Shown: piece by piece, positions 1 to 5,544 of the stretch
Position numbering within the stretch: position 1 is the stretch's first letter
How the letters are laid out: every line of letters begins with the position of its first letter
Assembly: GCA_023415595.1 (NCBI GenBank)
Contig: JAEZJW010000122.1
Coordinates: 1-15,754, forward strand
From: Bacillota bacterium
Lineage (GTDB): Bacteria > Bacillota > Clostridia > Lachnospirales > Lachnospiraceae
Direction of reading: 5' to 3'
DNA length: 15,754 bases
Translations under genes and position numbers: made by a program
Notes under the pieces: model-generated
The model's database searches: none
Told to the model about the DNA's origin: nothing
What the model saw: only the letters and a program-made list of their open reading frames with translations

Positions 1-59
1 GGACGGAGTTGAAGAGAATTAAGGATGAGCTGTTAGATCATTATTATGGCAAACAATAA
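1..59 (+). CDS. V-type ATP synthase subunit B, C-terminal end (partial)
   Basis: The reading frame beginning at base 3 encodes TELKRIKDELLDHYYGKQ and stops with TAA at 57-59; the rest of the gene lies outside the window. A short tail of this kind, rich in charged residues, fits the end of the regulatory, non-catalytic B subunit of a V/A-type ATPase. The main support is context: subunit D follows 14 bases later, and B then D is the usual order in clostridial V-ATPase operons. With only 18 residues visible, the assignment is inferred from position more than from sequence. Confidence 0.7.
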   Translation, partial: TELKRIKDELLDHYYGKQ

Positions 60-73
60 AGGGGGGATGACCG

Positions 74-739
74 TTGGCTAAGACACAAGTGAATCCTACC
101 AGAATGGAATTAACGAAGCTGAAGAAGAAACTGGCTACGGCAACCCGTGGACATAAGCTTCTGAAGGATAAGCGGGATGAGCTGATGAGGCAGTTCCTGG
201 ATTTAGTAAGGGAGAATAAGGTCCTCCGTGAGAAGGTGGAAGCCGGAATTAAGGCAGCGAATAAGAACTTCCTGCTGGCCAGATCCGCCATGCCCGACGA
301 GGTCATTAATGTATCCCTGCTGGCACCGAGACAGGAGGTTTATCTCGAGGCTTCTACCAGGAATGTCATGAGTGTTGAGATTCCGGAATTCGAGTATAAG
401 ACCAAGACTCCGAATGAGCATGATATCTACCCTTACGGCTTTGCATTTACCTCCAGTGACCTGGATGATGCGGTAAAATCCCTTCAGGATCTGCTGCCCG
501 AGATGCTTCGCCTGGCGGAGGTAGAGAAGTCCTGCCAGCTGATGGCTGCCGAGATCGAGAAGACCAGACGCCGTGTTAACGCATTGGAGCATGTCATGAT
601 ACCTGAGATGAAGGCGAAGATCAAATTCATCGTCATGAAGCTGGATGAGAATGAGCGCAGTACCCAGATCCGTCTGATGAAGGTGAAGGATATGATGCTC
701 GAGCAGGCTCACCATTATAAAGAGAGATACCAGAACTGA
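74..739 (+). CDS. ntpD: V-type ATP synthase subunit D
   Basis: Subunit D is the central rotor shaft of the V1/A1 sector; it couples ATP turnover by the A3B3 head to ion movement through the membrane ring. The 221-residue product has the family's usual length. Its N-terminus, from VNPTRMEL through LKKKLATATRGHKLLK to KRDELMRQF, is the hallmark of this family. Long charged helices at residues 10-65 and about 140-210 fit an antiparallel coiled coil. Translation starts at TTG (74), chosen because the family begins MAxxxVNPTR and because a GGGGGG-type ribosome site sits at 61-66. The nearby ATG at 67 reaches a stop after four codons. It lies 14 bases after subunit B, so it is the last gene of the operon, and a strong terminator follows. 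Confidence 0.95.
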   Translation: MAKTQVNPTRMELTKLKKKLATATRGHKLLKDKRDELMRQFLDLVRENKVLREKVEAGIKAANKNFLLARSAMPDEVINVSLLAPRQEVYLEASTRNVMSVEIPEFEYKTKTPNEHDIYPYGFAFTSSDLDDAVKSLQDLLPEMLRLAEVEKSCQLMAAEIEKTRRRVNALEHVMIPEMKAKIKFIVMKLDENERSTQIRLMKVKDMMLEQAHHYKERYQN

Positions 740-762
740 TTTAATATTAGAATTATCAAGAT

Positions 763-800
763 AAAAACAACACTGGTGCGGGAGCATCGGTGTTGTTTTT
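763..800 (+). terminator. Rho-independent terminator of the V-ATPase operon
   Basis: A 17-base-pair stem (763-779 with 784-800, two G-T pairs) closes on a four-base GGGA loop. The right arm ends in five T residues. It lies 24 bases after the stop of subunit D. The left arm starts with five A residues, so the base of the stem is an A/T run on both sides and the hairpin might also work in reverse, though no convergent gene is present. Confidence 0.9.
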
Positions 801-840
801 ATGAAGTGCGAAGCAAATACCTGACTTTAGCCTGTAGTAC

Positions 841-869
841 TTGACGAACATAAATATAACTTGTAAACT
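841..869 (+). promoter_or_regulatory. Candidate sigma-A promoter of the FNR-like regulator gene
   Basis: TTGACG at 841-846 matches the -35 consensus in five of six bases. It is separated by 17 bases from TAAACT at 864-869, a weak -10 (four of six). Transcription would start near 876, giving a leader of about 33 bases. No FNR-type palindrome is visible here, so autoregulation is not supported. Confidence 0.5.
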
Positions 870-908
870 TAAAATAGTATTTCATATATTAATTAATGGA
901 GGTGGATT

Positions 909-1628
909 ATGGAGACAGGATGCCATTGCAATCGGTGCATGGACAGGTTATGTATGCATAAGGTTCCTATTCTTTCATCGCTTAATAAGGATGATCTGGA
1001 GAAAATAGCAGACCTGATTACCCATCATATCTTCAAGAAGGGTGAGATTCTGTTCCGTGAGGGAGATAGGATGGATTCCATCGTGATTATTCATGAGGGA
1101 AGTGCCAAAGCTTATAAGACTACCTCTGACGGAAGGGAGCAGATCCTGTATGTGTTTACGGATGGTGATTTCTTCGGAGAACAGAATCTGTTCCGTAATC
1201 ATTATGTTTCTTATACCGTGGAAGCCTTACAGACCCTAAAGACCTGTCATCTTTCCAAGACTCAGTTTCAACAGCTTCTGTACAGCTTTCCTGAGATTGC
1301 GGTTAAAATCATAGATGAGCTTGGAAGCCGTATGACCAGATTGGAGACTGCTCTTCAGACCATGGGAGTTCGGAATGTGGATAACAGGATCGGCGGAATC
1401 TTAATGGAATTTGCCGCAAAGTATGGGACAGAGGAGTCTTCCGGTACGGTAATCCATTTGCCGCTTTCCAGGGAGGGAATTGCAAATTACCTTGGTGTGG
1501 CAAGAGAAACTGTCAGCCGTAAGTTCAGCCAGCTGGAGAGTGAGGGTGTCATCCGGTCCAGAAATAACAAGGAAATTCTGATTCTTGACCCGGAGGCACT
1601 TCAAAGCCTGGCAGGAGCATATGAGTAA
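909..1628 (+). CDS. Crp/Fnr family transcriptional regulator, FNR-like with candidate Fe-S cysteines
   Basis: A 239-residue regulator with an N-terminal cysteine segment, a cyclic-nucleotide-type beta-barrel (about 20-115), a dimerisation helix (about 125-155) and a C-terminal winged helix-turn-helix (about 182-230). Cysteines 5, 7, 10 and 15 precede the barrel. Cys113, in TCHLS, falls where E. coli FNR has Cys122. Three N-terminal cysteines plus this one would be enough for an oxygen- or NO-labile [4Fe-4S] cluster. The recognition helix reads ARETVSRKF, so Glu200, Ser203 and Arg204 reproduce the E-x-x-S-R set with which FNR reads its operator half-site. The start is supported by GGAGGTGG at 898-905. 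It is a single-gene unit between two terminators. The family is certain; cluster binding is inference. Confidence 0.93.
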   Translation: METGCHCNRCMDRLCMHKVPILSSLNKDDLEKIADLITHHIFKKGEILFREGDRMDSIVIIHEGSAKAYKTTSDGREQILYVFTDGDFFGEQNLFRNHYVSYTVEALQTLKTCHLSKTQFQQLLYSFPEIAVKIIDELGSRMTRLETALQTMGVRNVDNRIGGILMEFAAKYGTEESSGTVIHLPLSREGIANYLGVARETVSRKFSQLESEGVIRSRNNKEILILDPEALQSLAGAYE

Positions 1629-1743
1629 GGCTGACTGTATCTGCTGACTCTGGCAGGAAGGTAACCGGGAAGAACTAGTGATGGTTGAAAATAGATCAGA
1701 ATATAGGATAGGGTAAGTATACAATAGGTAAAATATAATAAGT

Positions 1744-1810
1744 AAGAATATATAAATAAGAATATATAAAGTAAGAGTATATGTAGAAGAGTATATTTTG
1801 AAGAGTATAT
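1744..1810 (+). repeat. Five imperfect tandem copies of AAGARTATAT, 14-15 base period
   Basis: The decamer AAGAATATAT or AAGAGTATAT occurs at 1744, 1758, 1773, 1787 and 1801, with spacings of 14, 15, 14 and 14 bases. The two A-variant copies come first and the three G-variant copies follow. The tract lies in the 3' untranslated region between the regulator gene and its terminator. More degenerate A/T/G-rich sequence precedes it from about 1690. I recognise no known element. Confidence 0.8.
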
Positions 1811-1831
1811 TAGATAAGTATTCTTAGAGTG

Positions 1832-1889
1832 GCTTCGGATAATTATGATTGGCAGGATTGGCAGATCATGATAAATTCGAAGCTTTTTT
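1832..1889 (+). terminator. Rho-independent terminator after the FNR-like regulator
   Basis: GCTTCGGAT (1832-1840) pairs with ATTCGAAGC (1875-1883). An inner helix (TATGAT with ATCATG) lies above a small asymmetric loop, and six T residues follow at 1884-1889. It sits about 200 bases after the regulator's stop codon, so that transcript would have an unusually long 3' untranslated region containing the tandem repeats. Confidence 0.82.
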
Positions 1890-1925
1890 GTGGTTTCTAC
1901 AATATTATTATCACTTTTATTATTA

Positions 1926-1968
1926 TTTGATTTAAATCACAGCGACTGATCTGATCCTCCGTTATACT
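1926..1968 (+). promoter_or_regulatory. FNR/CRP-type operator and promoter of ric
   Basis: TTTGATTTAAATCACA at 1926-1941 contains TTGAT-N4-ATCAC, nine of ten matches to the FNR consensus TTGAT-N4-ATCAA, and the core TGATTTAAATCA is a perfect palindrome. A strong -10, TATACT at 1963-1968, begins 29.5 bases from the centre of symmetry (1933.5). Transcription would therefore start near 1975 with the operator centred at about -41.5, the class II position of FNR-activated promoters. No TTGACA-like -35 is present, as expected when the regulator replaces it. Confidence 0.8.
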
Positions 1969-2095
1969 TCAAACATCAGCAACAACATTAACAACAAAGT
2001 AACGGGCAATCAGGATGCATTTCGGCTATCAGGAGGCCTTAAGGATCAACAGCGGATGCAGGTTGCCTGACATTTATGAAAGGAACGGTGAGAAT

Positions 2096-2800
2096 ATGAT
2101 TAATTTCAGAGATAAGAATGCAACCATCGGCGCTATCGTAGCCGCTCTTCCTGAAGCAGCAGAAATTTTTAAGGCTGCAGGGATTGATTATTGCTGCGGA
2201 GGCAACAGAAGACTGGCTGAGGTCATGAAGGAGCAGGAGATTGACGGGGAGGAAGTTTATCTCCGGCTTGAGAAGGCATCTGAGGACCGGAAATCAGAAT
2301 ACCGGGGCAACGACTTTACTTCAATGCAGCCGAAAACCCTGTCCACCTATATTGAGGATACCCACCACAGTTATATGAGGCGTGCACTTCCTGATACGGC
2401 AGAGATATTGGAGGTGGTGTTAAGGGCTCATGGCAGAAACCATCAGGAATTATTCCAGGTATATCGGTTATTCGGAACACTAAAGACAGAGCTGGAACAG
2501 CATCTTCTTAAGGAAGAAACCATTCTTTTCCCCTCTCTCTCAGATGAAAATTCCACAAGGGAAGAGAGAGTAAACCTTTCGAATGAAATTATCAATGAGC
2601 ATATCGCTGCCGGAGAAATCTTAAGTGAGCTCCGCAGGGTGACCAATGACTATACCGTCCCTGCCGATGCCTGCCCGACCTTTCACAGGGCTTATGAGAT
2701 GTTGGTAGAGATGGAACAGGACCTTCATCAGCATATTCACCTGGAGAATAATATTCTTCTCAAGGAGTATGATCGGAGATCATTGGCTATCATATCATAA
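2096..2800 (+). CDS. ric: Iron-sulfur cluster repair di-iron protein (RIC/ScdA/YtfE family)
   Basis: RIC proteins help restore Fe-S clusters damaged by nitric oxide or peroxide, using a non-haem di-iron centre in a hemerythrin-like bundle. The 234-residue product begins with an ScdA_N domain (about 4-60) carrying the diagnostic DYCCGG motif, Cys33-Cys34. The hemerythrin-like domain covers about 85-225. Candidate ligands are His90 or 91, His136 with Glu140 (H-x3-E), His169, and His213 with Glu217 (H-x3-E), matching the E. coli YtfE pattern. The start at 2096 was chosen because family members begin just before this point and purine-rich GGTGAG and AAAGGA lie upstream. An in-frame ATG at 2015 lacks a good site. 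It is monocistronic, behind an FNR-type promoter and before a terminator. Confidence 0.94.
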   Translation: MINFRDKNATIGAIVAALPEAAEIFKAAGIDYCCGGNRRLAEVMKEQEIDGEEVYLRLEKASEDRKSEYRGNDFTSMQPKTLSTYIEDTHHSYMRRALPDTAEILEVVLRAHGRNHQELFQVYRLFGTLKTELEQHLLKEETILFPSLSDENSTREERVNLSNEIINEHIAAGEILSELRRVTNDYTVPADACPTFHRAYEMLVEMEQDLHQHIHLENNILLKEYDRRSLAIIS

Positions 2801-2816
2801 TATCTTAAACCATCAT

Positions 2817-2854
2817 AACCGGTTCTGTGGGGGTTCCTCAGGGCCGGTTTTTTT
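2817..2854 (+). terminator. Rho-independent terminator of ric
   Basis: AACCGGTTCTG (2817-2827) pairs with CAGGGCCGGTT (2839-2849) over 11 base pairs, two of them G-T, around an 11-base loop. Seven T residues run from 2848 to 2854. It begins 16 bases after the ric stop codon. Confidence 0.88.
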
Positions 2855-2893
2855 ATCATTAGATAAATCAAGTTAATATACTTCCTTTATTAT
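2852..2893 (+). promoter_or_regulatory. Candidate operator and -10 of the rubrerythrin gene
   Basis: TTTATC-ATTA-GATAAA (2852-2867) is a perfect 6-4-6 inverted repeat that begins in the T tract of the ric terminator. A -10-like TATTAT lies at 2888-2893 and no good -35 is visible. The half-sites are not the FNR sequence TTGAT but share its spacing. The site could be an operator for an unidentified regulator, or chance in A/T-rich DNA. Confidence 0.35.
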
Positions 2894-2928
2894 GGGAATA
2901 CTGTAAAAAAACAATTGGAGGTATTATT

Positions 2929-3528
2929 ATGGCAGTTGATTTTAAGAACAGCCAGACGAAGGATAATCTGATGAGGGCTTTTGCCGGTGAAAGTCAGGCC
3001 AGGAACCGTTATACTTTTGCGGCATCCCAGGCCAAGAAGGAGCATCAACATGTCATTGAGCTGATATTCCGATTCACGGCGGATCAGGAGAAGGAGCATG
3101 CGGAGATCTTCTATGATCATCTGAAGGAGCTGGCAGGTGAGAATATTCATGTGGACGGAGCCTATCCGATTGATATCTCGGATAATTTGGTGGATTTGCT
3201 GCGGATGGCTCAGCACAATGAATATGAGGAATATGATCCGGTCTATAAGACTTTCGGTGATATCGCCAAGGAAGAGGGATTTAACAAGGTGGCTTCCTCC
3301 TTTCATATGATAGCAGGCATTGAAAAGACCCATGGAGACCGCTTCGCCAGATTCGCCCAGATGCTGGAGGAGAATAAGCTGTATGTTTCCGATGTGGATA
3401 CCGGTTGGCTCTGTCTGAACTGCGGTTATGTTCACTGGGGAAAGTCGGCACCAAAGGAATGCCCGGTTTGTCACCATGATCAGGGATATTTTATCCGTGT
3501 GGAATTGGCACCCTTCCAGAATGCCTGA
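2929..3528 (+). CDS. rbr: Rubrerythrin (peroxide-scavenging di-iron protein with rubredoxin domain)
   Basis: Rubrerythrin reduces hydrogen peroxide to water in the cytoplasm of anaerobes, passing electrons from a rubredoxin-type iron site to a di-iron centre. The 199-residue protein has the classical order, with a ferritin-like four-helix domain (about 5-145) followed by a rubredoxin-like domain (about 157-192). Visible di-iron ligands are Glu21, Glu54 with His57 (E-x2-H), Glu98 and Glu101 (E-x2-E), and Glu132 with His135 (E-x2-H). The iron-binding cysteines are 162, 165, 178 and 181, in CxxC pairs. Length is close to the usual 190-195. A GGAGG site at 2917-2921 supports the start. It lies between two other stress-related genes but appears to have its own promoter. 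Confidence 0.97.
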   Translation: MAVDFKNSQTKDNLMRAFAGESQARNRYTFAASQAKKEHQHVIELIFRFTADQEKEHAEIFYDHLKELAGENIHVDGAYPIDISDNLVDLLRMAQHNEYEEYDPVYKTFGDIAKEEGFNKVASSFHMIAGIEKTHGDRFARFAQMLEENKLYVSDVDTGWLCLNCGYVHWGKSAPKECPVCHHDQGYFIRVELAPFQNA

Positions 3529-3695
3529 ACCCAAGTCGCATTATTAATTGTTTGATCATAGAAGACCCGTGGTTGTGGAATAGCATGGATATGATTGCTG
3601 CTGGAGCATATAGCATTACATCCAAGGTTATTGCTGCAGCCCGGGTATATATGGTAATAAAAACTACATAACATAGAAAAATATACTATAATATA
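3529..3695 (+). other. Intergenic sequence with an imperfect hairpin, no clear terminator
   Basis: TGGAT...TTGCT (3586-3599) pairs imperfectly with AGCATTACATCCA (3612-3624). There is no T tract after it, so I do not call it an intrinsic terminator. I see no other hairpin good enough to end the rubrerythrin transcript and no small gene. The stretch becomes strongly A/T-rich from about 3650 toward the promoter at 3696. Confidence 0.5.
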
Positions 3696-3724
3696 TTGAC
3701 AACAATTCCTTATGAGCTTATAAT
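3696..3724 (+). promoter_or_regulatory. Perfect-consensus sigma-A promoter of the nitronate monooxygenase-like gene
   Basis: TTGACA (3696-3701), a spacer of exactly 17 bases, and TATAAT (3719-3724) match the housekeeping consensus in all twelve positions. Transcription would start near 3731, giving a leader of about 95 bases. The first transcribed bases form a hairpin, CCGGTG-GAAG-CACCGG (3734-3749), which could protect the 5' end. TTTGAT-T-ATCAAA (3769-3781) downstream is a perfect inverted repeat and could be a roadblock operator. Confidence 0.92.
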
Positions 3725-3825
3725 GAAATCTGACCGGTGGAAGCACCGGATTATTTAAAAACTAATACTTTGATTATCAAAATAATGATAGAAGGACAAA
3801 TTCTTACTTAAGGAGACGATAAGAA

Positions 3826-4881
3826 ATGAAGATGAAACCATTAACCATAGGTAATCTGATCGCCAAATTCCCGATTATCCAGGGAGGAATGGGGGTAGGA
3901 GTAAGCAGATGGAGACTTGCTGGGGCAGTAGCGAAGGAAGGTGGAATCGGTATCATCTCTACAGCCCAGATTGGCTATGACGAGCCGGATTTTGATAAAC
4001 ATCAGATTGAAACGAATCTGAAAGCGATTAAGAAACACATCGAACTTGCGAAGCAGAATGCGGATGGCGGTGTCGTAGGAGTCAATATTATGGTGGCTAC
4101 GAAGCAGTATGAACGCTATGTCAAGGCTGCCTGCGAGGCCGGTACGGATGTTATTATTTCCGGGGCCGGACTTCCGATTACGTTACCGGAGCTGGTACGT
4201 GGTTATGCTACGAAGATCGCTCCAATTGTATCCAGCCTGAAGGCGACGAATGTTATCTTAAAAATGTGGGACAGAAAATATGGGACCACAGCTGATTTTA
4301 TTGTAATCGAAGGACCAAAAGCCGGAGGACATCTGGGATTTTCAAAGGAACAGCTGGACCATATGGATGAACTGGATTATGATGCTGAGATCATAAGGAT
4401 TATTGAATATAAGAAAGAATTCGAGGAGAAATATCAGAGAAGAATTCCCGTCATCGTTGCTGGTGGGATCTTTGACCGTGAGGATATCAAGCATGTGCTT
4501 TCTCTTGGCGCTGACGGGGTACAAATCTCCACAAGATTCGTAGTGACAGCGGAATGTGATGCCAGTGAGGCCTACAAACAAGCCTATCTGAATGCCAGGA
4601 AAGAGGACATTAAGATCGTCATCAGTCCGGTGGGAATGCCGGGCAGAGCTATCATGACCTCCTTCATGGAGAATGTCAGTGTTGCCAAGATCCCGGTGAA
4701 GAAATGCTTCCATTGTCTGGAGCACTGCAACCCGAAGGATACTCCCTACTGTATCACGAAGGCGCTGATTGAAGCAGTGAAAGGCAACATTAAAGAAGGT
4801 CTTGTATTCTGTGGAGAGAATGTCCACCGTCTGAAGGAAATGACCACCGTTAAGGCTCTATTTGAAGAGCTGGTATTTTAA
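3826..4881 (+). CDS. Nitronate monooxygenase family flavoprotein
   Basis: A 351-residue TIM-barrel flavoprotein of the 2-nitropropane dioxygenase/nitronate monooxygenase family, which also includes the enoyl-ACP reductase FabK. Typical motifs are IIQGGMGVGVS (17-27), the FMN-site segment EGPKAGGHLG (162-171) with the catalytic-type His169, VAGGIFD (211-217), and the phosphate-binding GADGVQISTRF (228-238). Near the C-terminus is a cysteine group, Cys294, Cys297, Cys301 and Cys309, with Cys329 further on. Classical fungal enzymes lack it as far as I know, and it could bind a metal or cluster. AGGAGACG at 3811-3818 supports the start. The true substrate is unknown: nitronate detoxification, a FabK-like reduction or another flavin reaction are all possible. 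Confidence 0.88.
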   Translation: MKMKPLTIGNLIAKFPIIQGGMGVGVSRWRLAGAVAKEGGIGIISTAQIGYDEPDFDKHQIETNLKAIKKHIELAKQNADGGVVGVNIMVATKQYERYVKAACEAGTDVIISGAGLPITLPELVRGYATKIAPIVSSLKATNVILKMWDRKYGTTADFIVIEGPKAGGHLGFSKEQLDHMDELDYDAEIIRIIEYKKEFEEKYQRRIPVIVAGGIFDREDIKHVLSLGADGVQISTRFVVTAECDASEAYKQAYLNARKEDIKIVISPVGMPGRAIMTSFMENVSVAKIPVKKCFHCLEHCNPKDTPYCITKALIEAVKGNIKEGLVFCGENVHRLKEMTTVKALFEELVF

Positions 4882-4930
4882 TCCGTTTTTTGGAACCGAT
4901 AATACTTTAAAATATATGAAATAAATACAG

Positions 4931-5023
4931 AAGGTTATTCTATCTTCCTGAAGGAACTTAAGTTCCAAGGGTGCTATCTTAGCATCTGAATATCAAAGGA
5001 GGTATTAGGATAACCTTTTCTTT
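4931..5023 (+). ncRNA. Branched structured RNA with U-rich end (function unknown)
   Basis: An outer helix pairs 4931-4941 with 5007-5017 over 11 base pairs, one of them G-T. It continues, after small bulges, through 4944-4949 paired with 4997-5002 (CTTCCT with AGGAGG). It encloses two hairpins: a perfect 14-base palindrome, GGAACTTAAGTTCC (4953-4966), and GGTGCTA-TCT-TAGCATC (4970-4986). The result is a three-way junction. TTTTCTTT (5016-5023) follows, so the whole may act as a terminator for the upstream flavoprotein gene, a riboswitch-like element or a small RNA. AAAGGAGG at 4995-5002 is a Shine-Dalgarno sequence with no start codon after it, mostly buried in the stem. I do not recognise a described RNA class. 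Confidence 0.6.
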
Positions 5024-5061
5024 GGTCAATTCCAGCGTCAATTCTGTTAAGTATATAAAAA

Positions 5062-5104
5062 TGTGACTCAAATCACAGAATATTTTCCCAAAGCAAATTA
5101 AGAT
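5062..5104 (+). promoter_or_regulatory. FNR/CRP-type operator and promoter upstream of the DUF1858 gene
   Basis: TGTGACTCAAATCACA (5062-5077) has TGTGA-N6-TCACA, perfect CRP-type arms, and agrees with the ric site at 13 of 16 positions. A -10-like TAAGAT (5099-5104) starts 29.5 bases from the centre (5069.5), the same distance as at ric. The start of transcription would be near 5111, with a leader of about 180 bases. Confidence 0.72.
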
Positions 5105-5289
5105 AAATAAAATATATAGAAGCATAGAGTATATGGTTAGAATAGGTACGCGGATAAAGAGGGTAGAACAGGAATAGAAAGTATGGTATAGTTAAAATGT
5201 GGTAAGTAATTTCTATTAGTCAGCTGGAGAAAAACAAACTCAAGAAGCTGTATTATAGTGACATTAATCGGTAGCAGGAGGATGGATCT

Positions 5290-5520
5290 ATGGAGAAGAA
5301 AAAGCTTAACTTAAACAGCAGTGTGTTCGAATTATGTAAGGAGAACCCCGAATTACCTGAAATACTGACAGGGCTCGGCTTCACGGATATTACAAAACCG
5401 GGTATGCTGCAGACTGCGGGCAGATTCATGACAATTAACAAGGGAGCAGTCTTAAAGAAACTGGATCTGGATCAGATCAAAGAAACTCTGACTGCCAAAG
5501 GATATGAGATTATCGGATGA
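5290..5520 (+). CDS. Small DUF1858-type protein
   Basis: A 76-residue soluble protein, apparently all helical, resembling the DUF1858 family of small stand-alone or N-terminal domains. Its first half looks like the ScdA_N domain of the RIC protein in this window. SVFELCKENPELPEILTGLG (11-30) lines up with residues 10-29 of RIC, sharing the Pro-Glu, Glu-Ile and Gly positions. The Cys-Cys-Gly-Gly motif of RIC is absent and the only cysteine is Cys16. The start is supported by AGGAGG at 5276-5281. An upstream FNR-type promoter suggests induction with ric. In other Firmicutes such proteins are often encoded beside DUF438-hemerythrin proteins, and one is present here five genes downstream. The biochemical role is unknown. 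Confidence 0.8.
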   Translation: MEKKKLNLNSSVFELCKENPELPEILTGLGFTDITKPGMLQTAGRFMTINKGAVLKKLDLDQIKETLTAKGYEIIG

Positions 5521-5544
5521 CATATATTATACAATAGTGCTGAC

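Larger units (their letters stand above)
1629..2095 (+). other. Gene-free stretch between the regulator and ric
   Basis: This 467-base region contains no coding sequence I can support. It holds, in order, an A/G/T-rich tract with five 14-15 base repeats, the regulator's terminator, an FNR/CRP-type palindrome with a matching -10 hexamer, and a ric leader of about 120 bases. An in-frame ATG at 2015 would add 27 residues to RIC, but it has no good ribosome site. Confidence 0.8.
4882..5289 (+). other. Gene-free stretch between the flavoprotein and the DUF1858 gene
   Basis: This 408-base region has no coding sequence I can support. It contains the branched RNA with a U-rich end (4931-5023), an FNR/CRP-type palindrome with a -10 (5062-5104), and then about 180 bases of purine- and T-rich sequence forming a long leader to the next gene. 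Confidence 0.8.

Noticed and set aside
203..787. Long minus-strand open frame (194 codons) opposite V-ATPase subunit D
   Set aside because: It is a shadow of the subunit D gene, has no ribosome site, and includes the terminator hairpin. No family resemblance is visible.
2015..2095. Upstream start of RIC adding 27 residues
   Set aside because: No good ribosome site precedes ATG 2015, and RIC proteins normally begin shortly before the ScdA_N domain, as from 2096.
2890..3534. Minus-strand open frame of 214 codons opposite rubrerythrin
   Set aside because: It is exactly antisense to a certain gene and no ribosome site or protein family is recognisable. It reflects codon bias of the sense gene.
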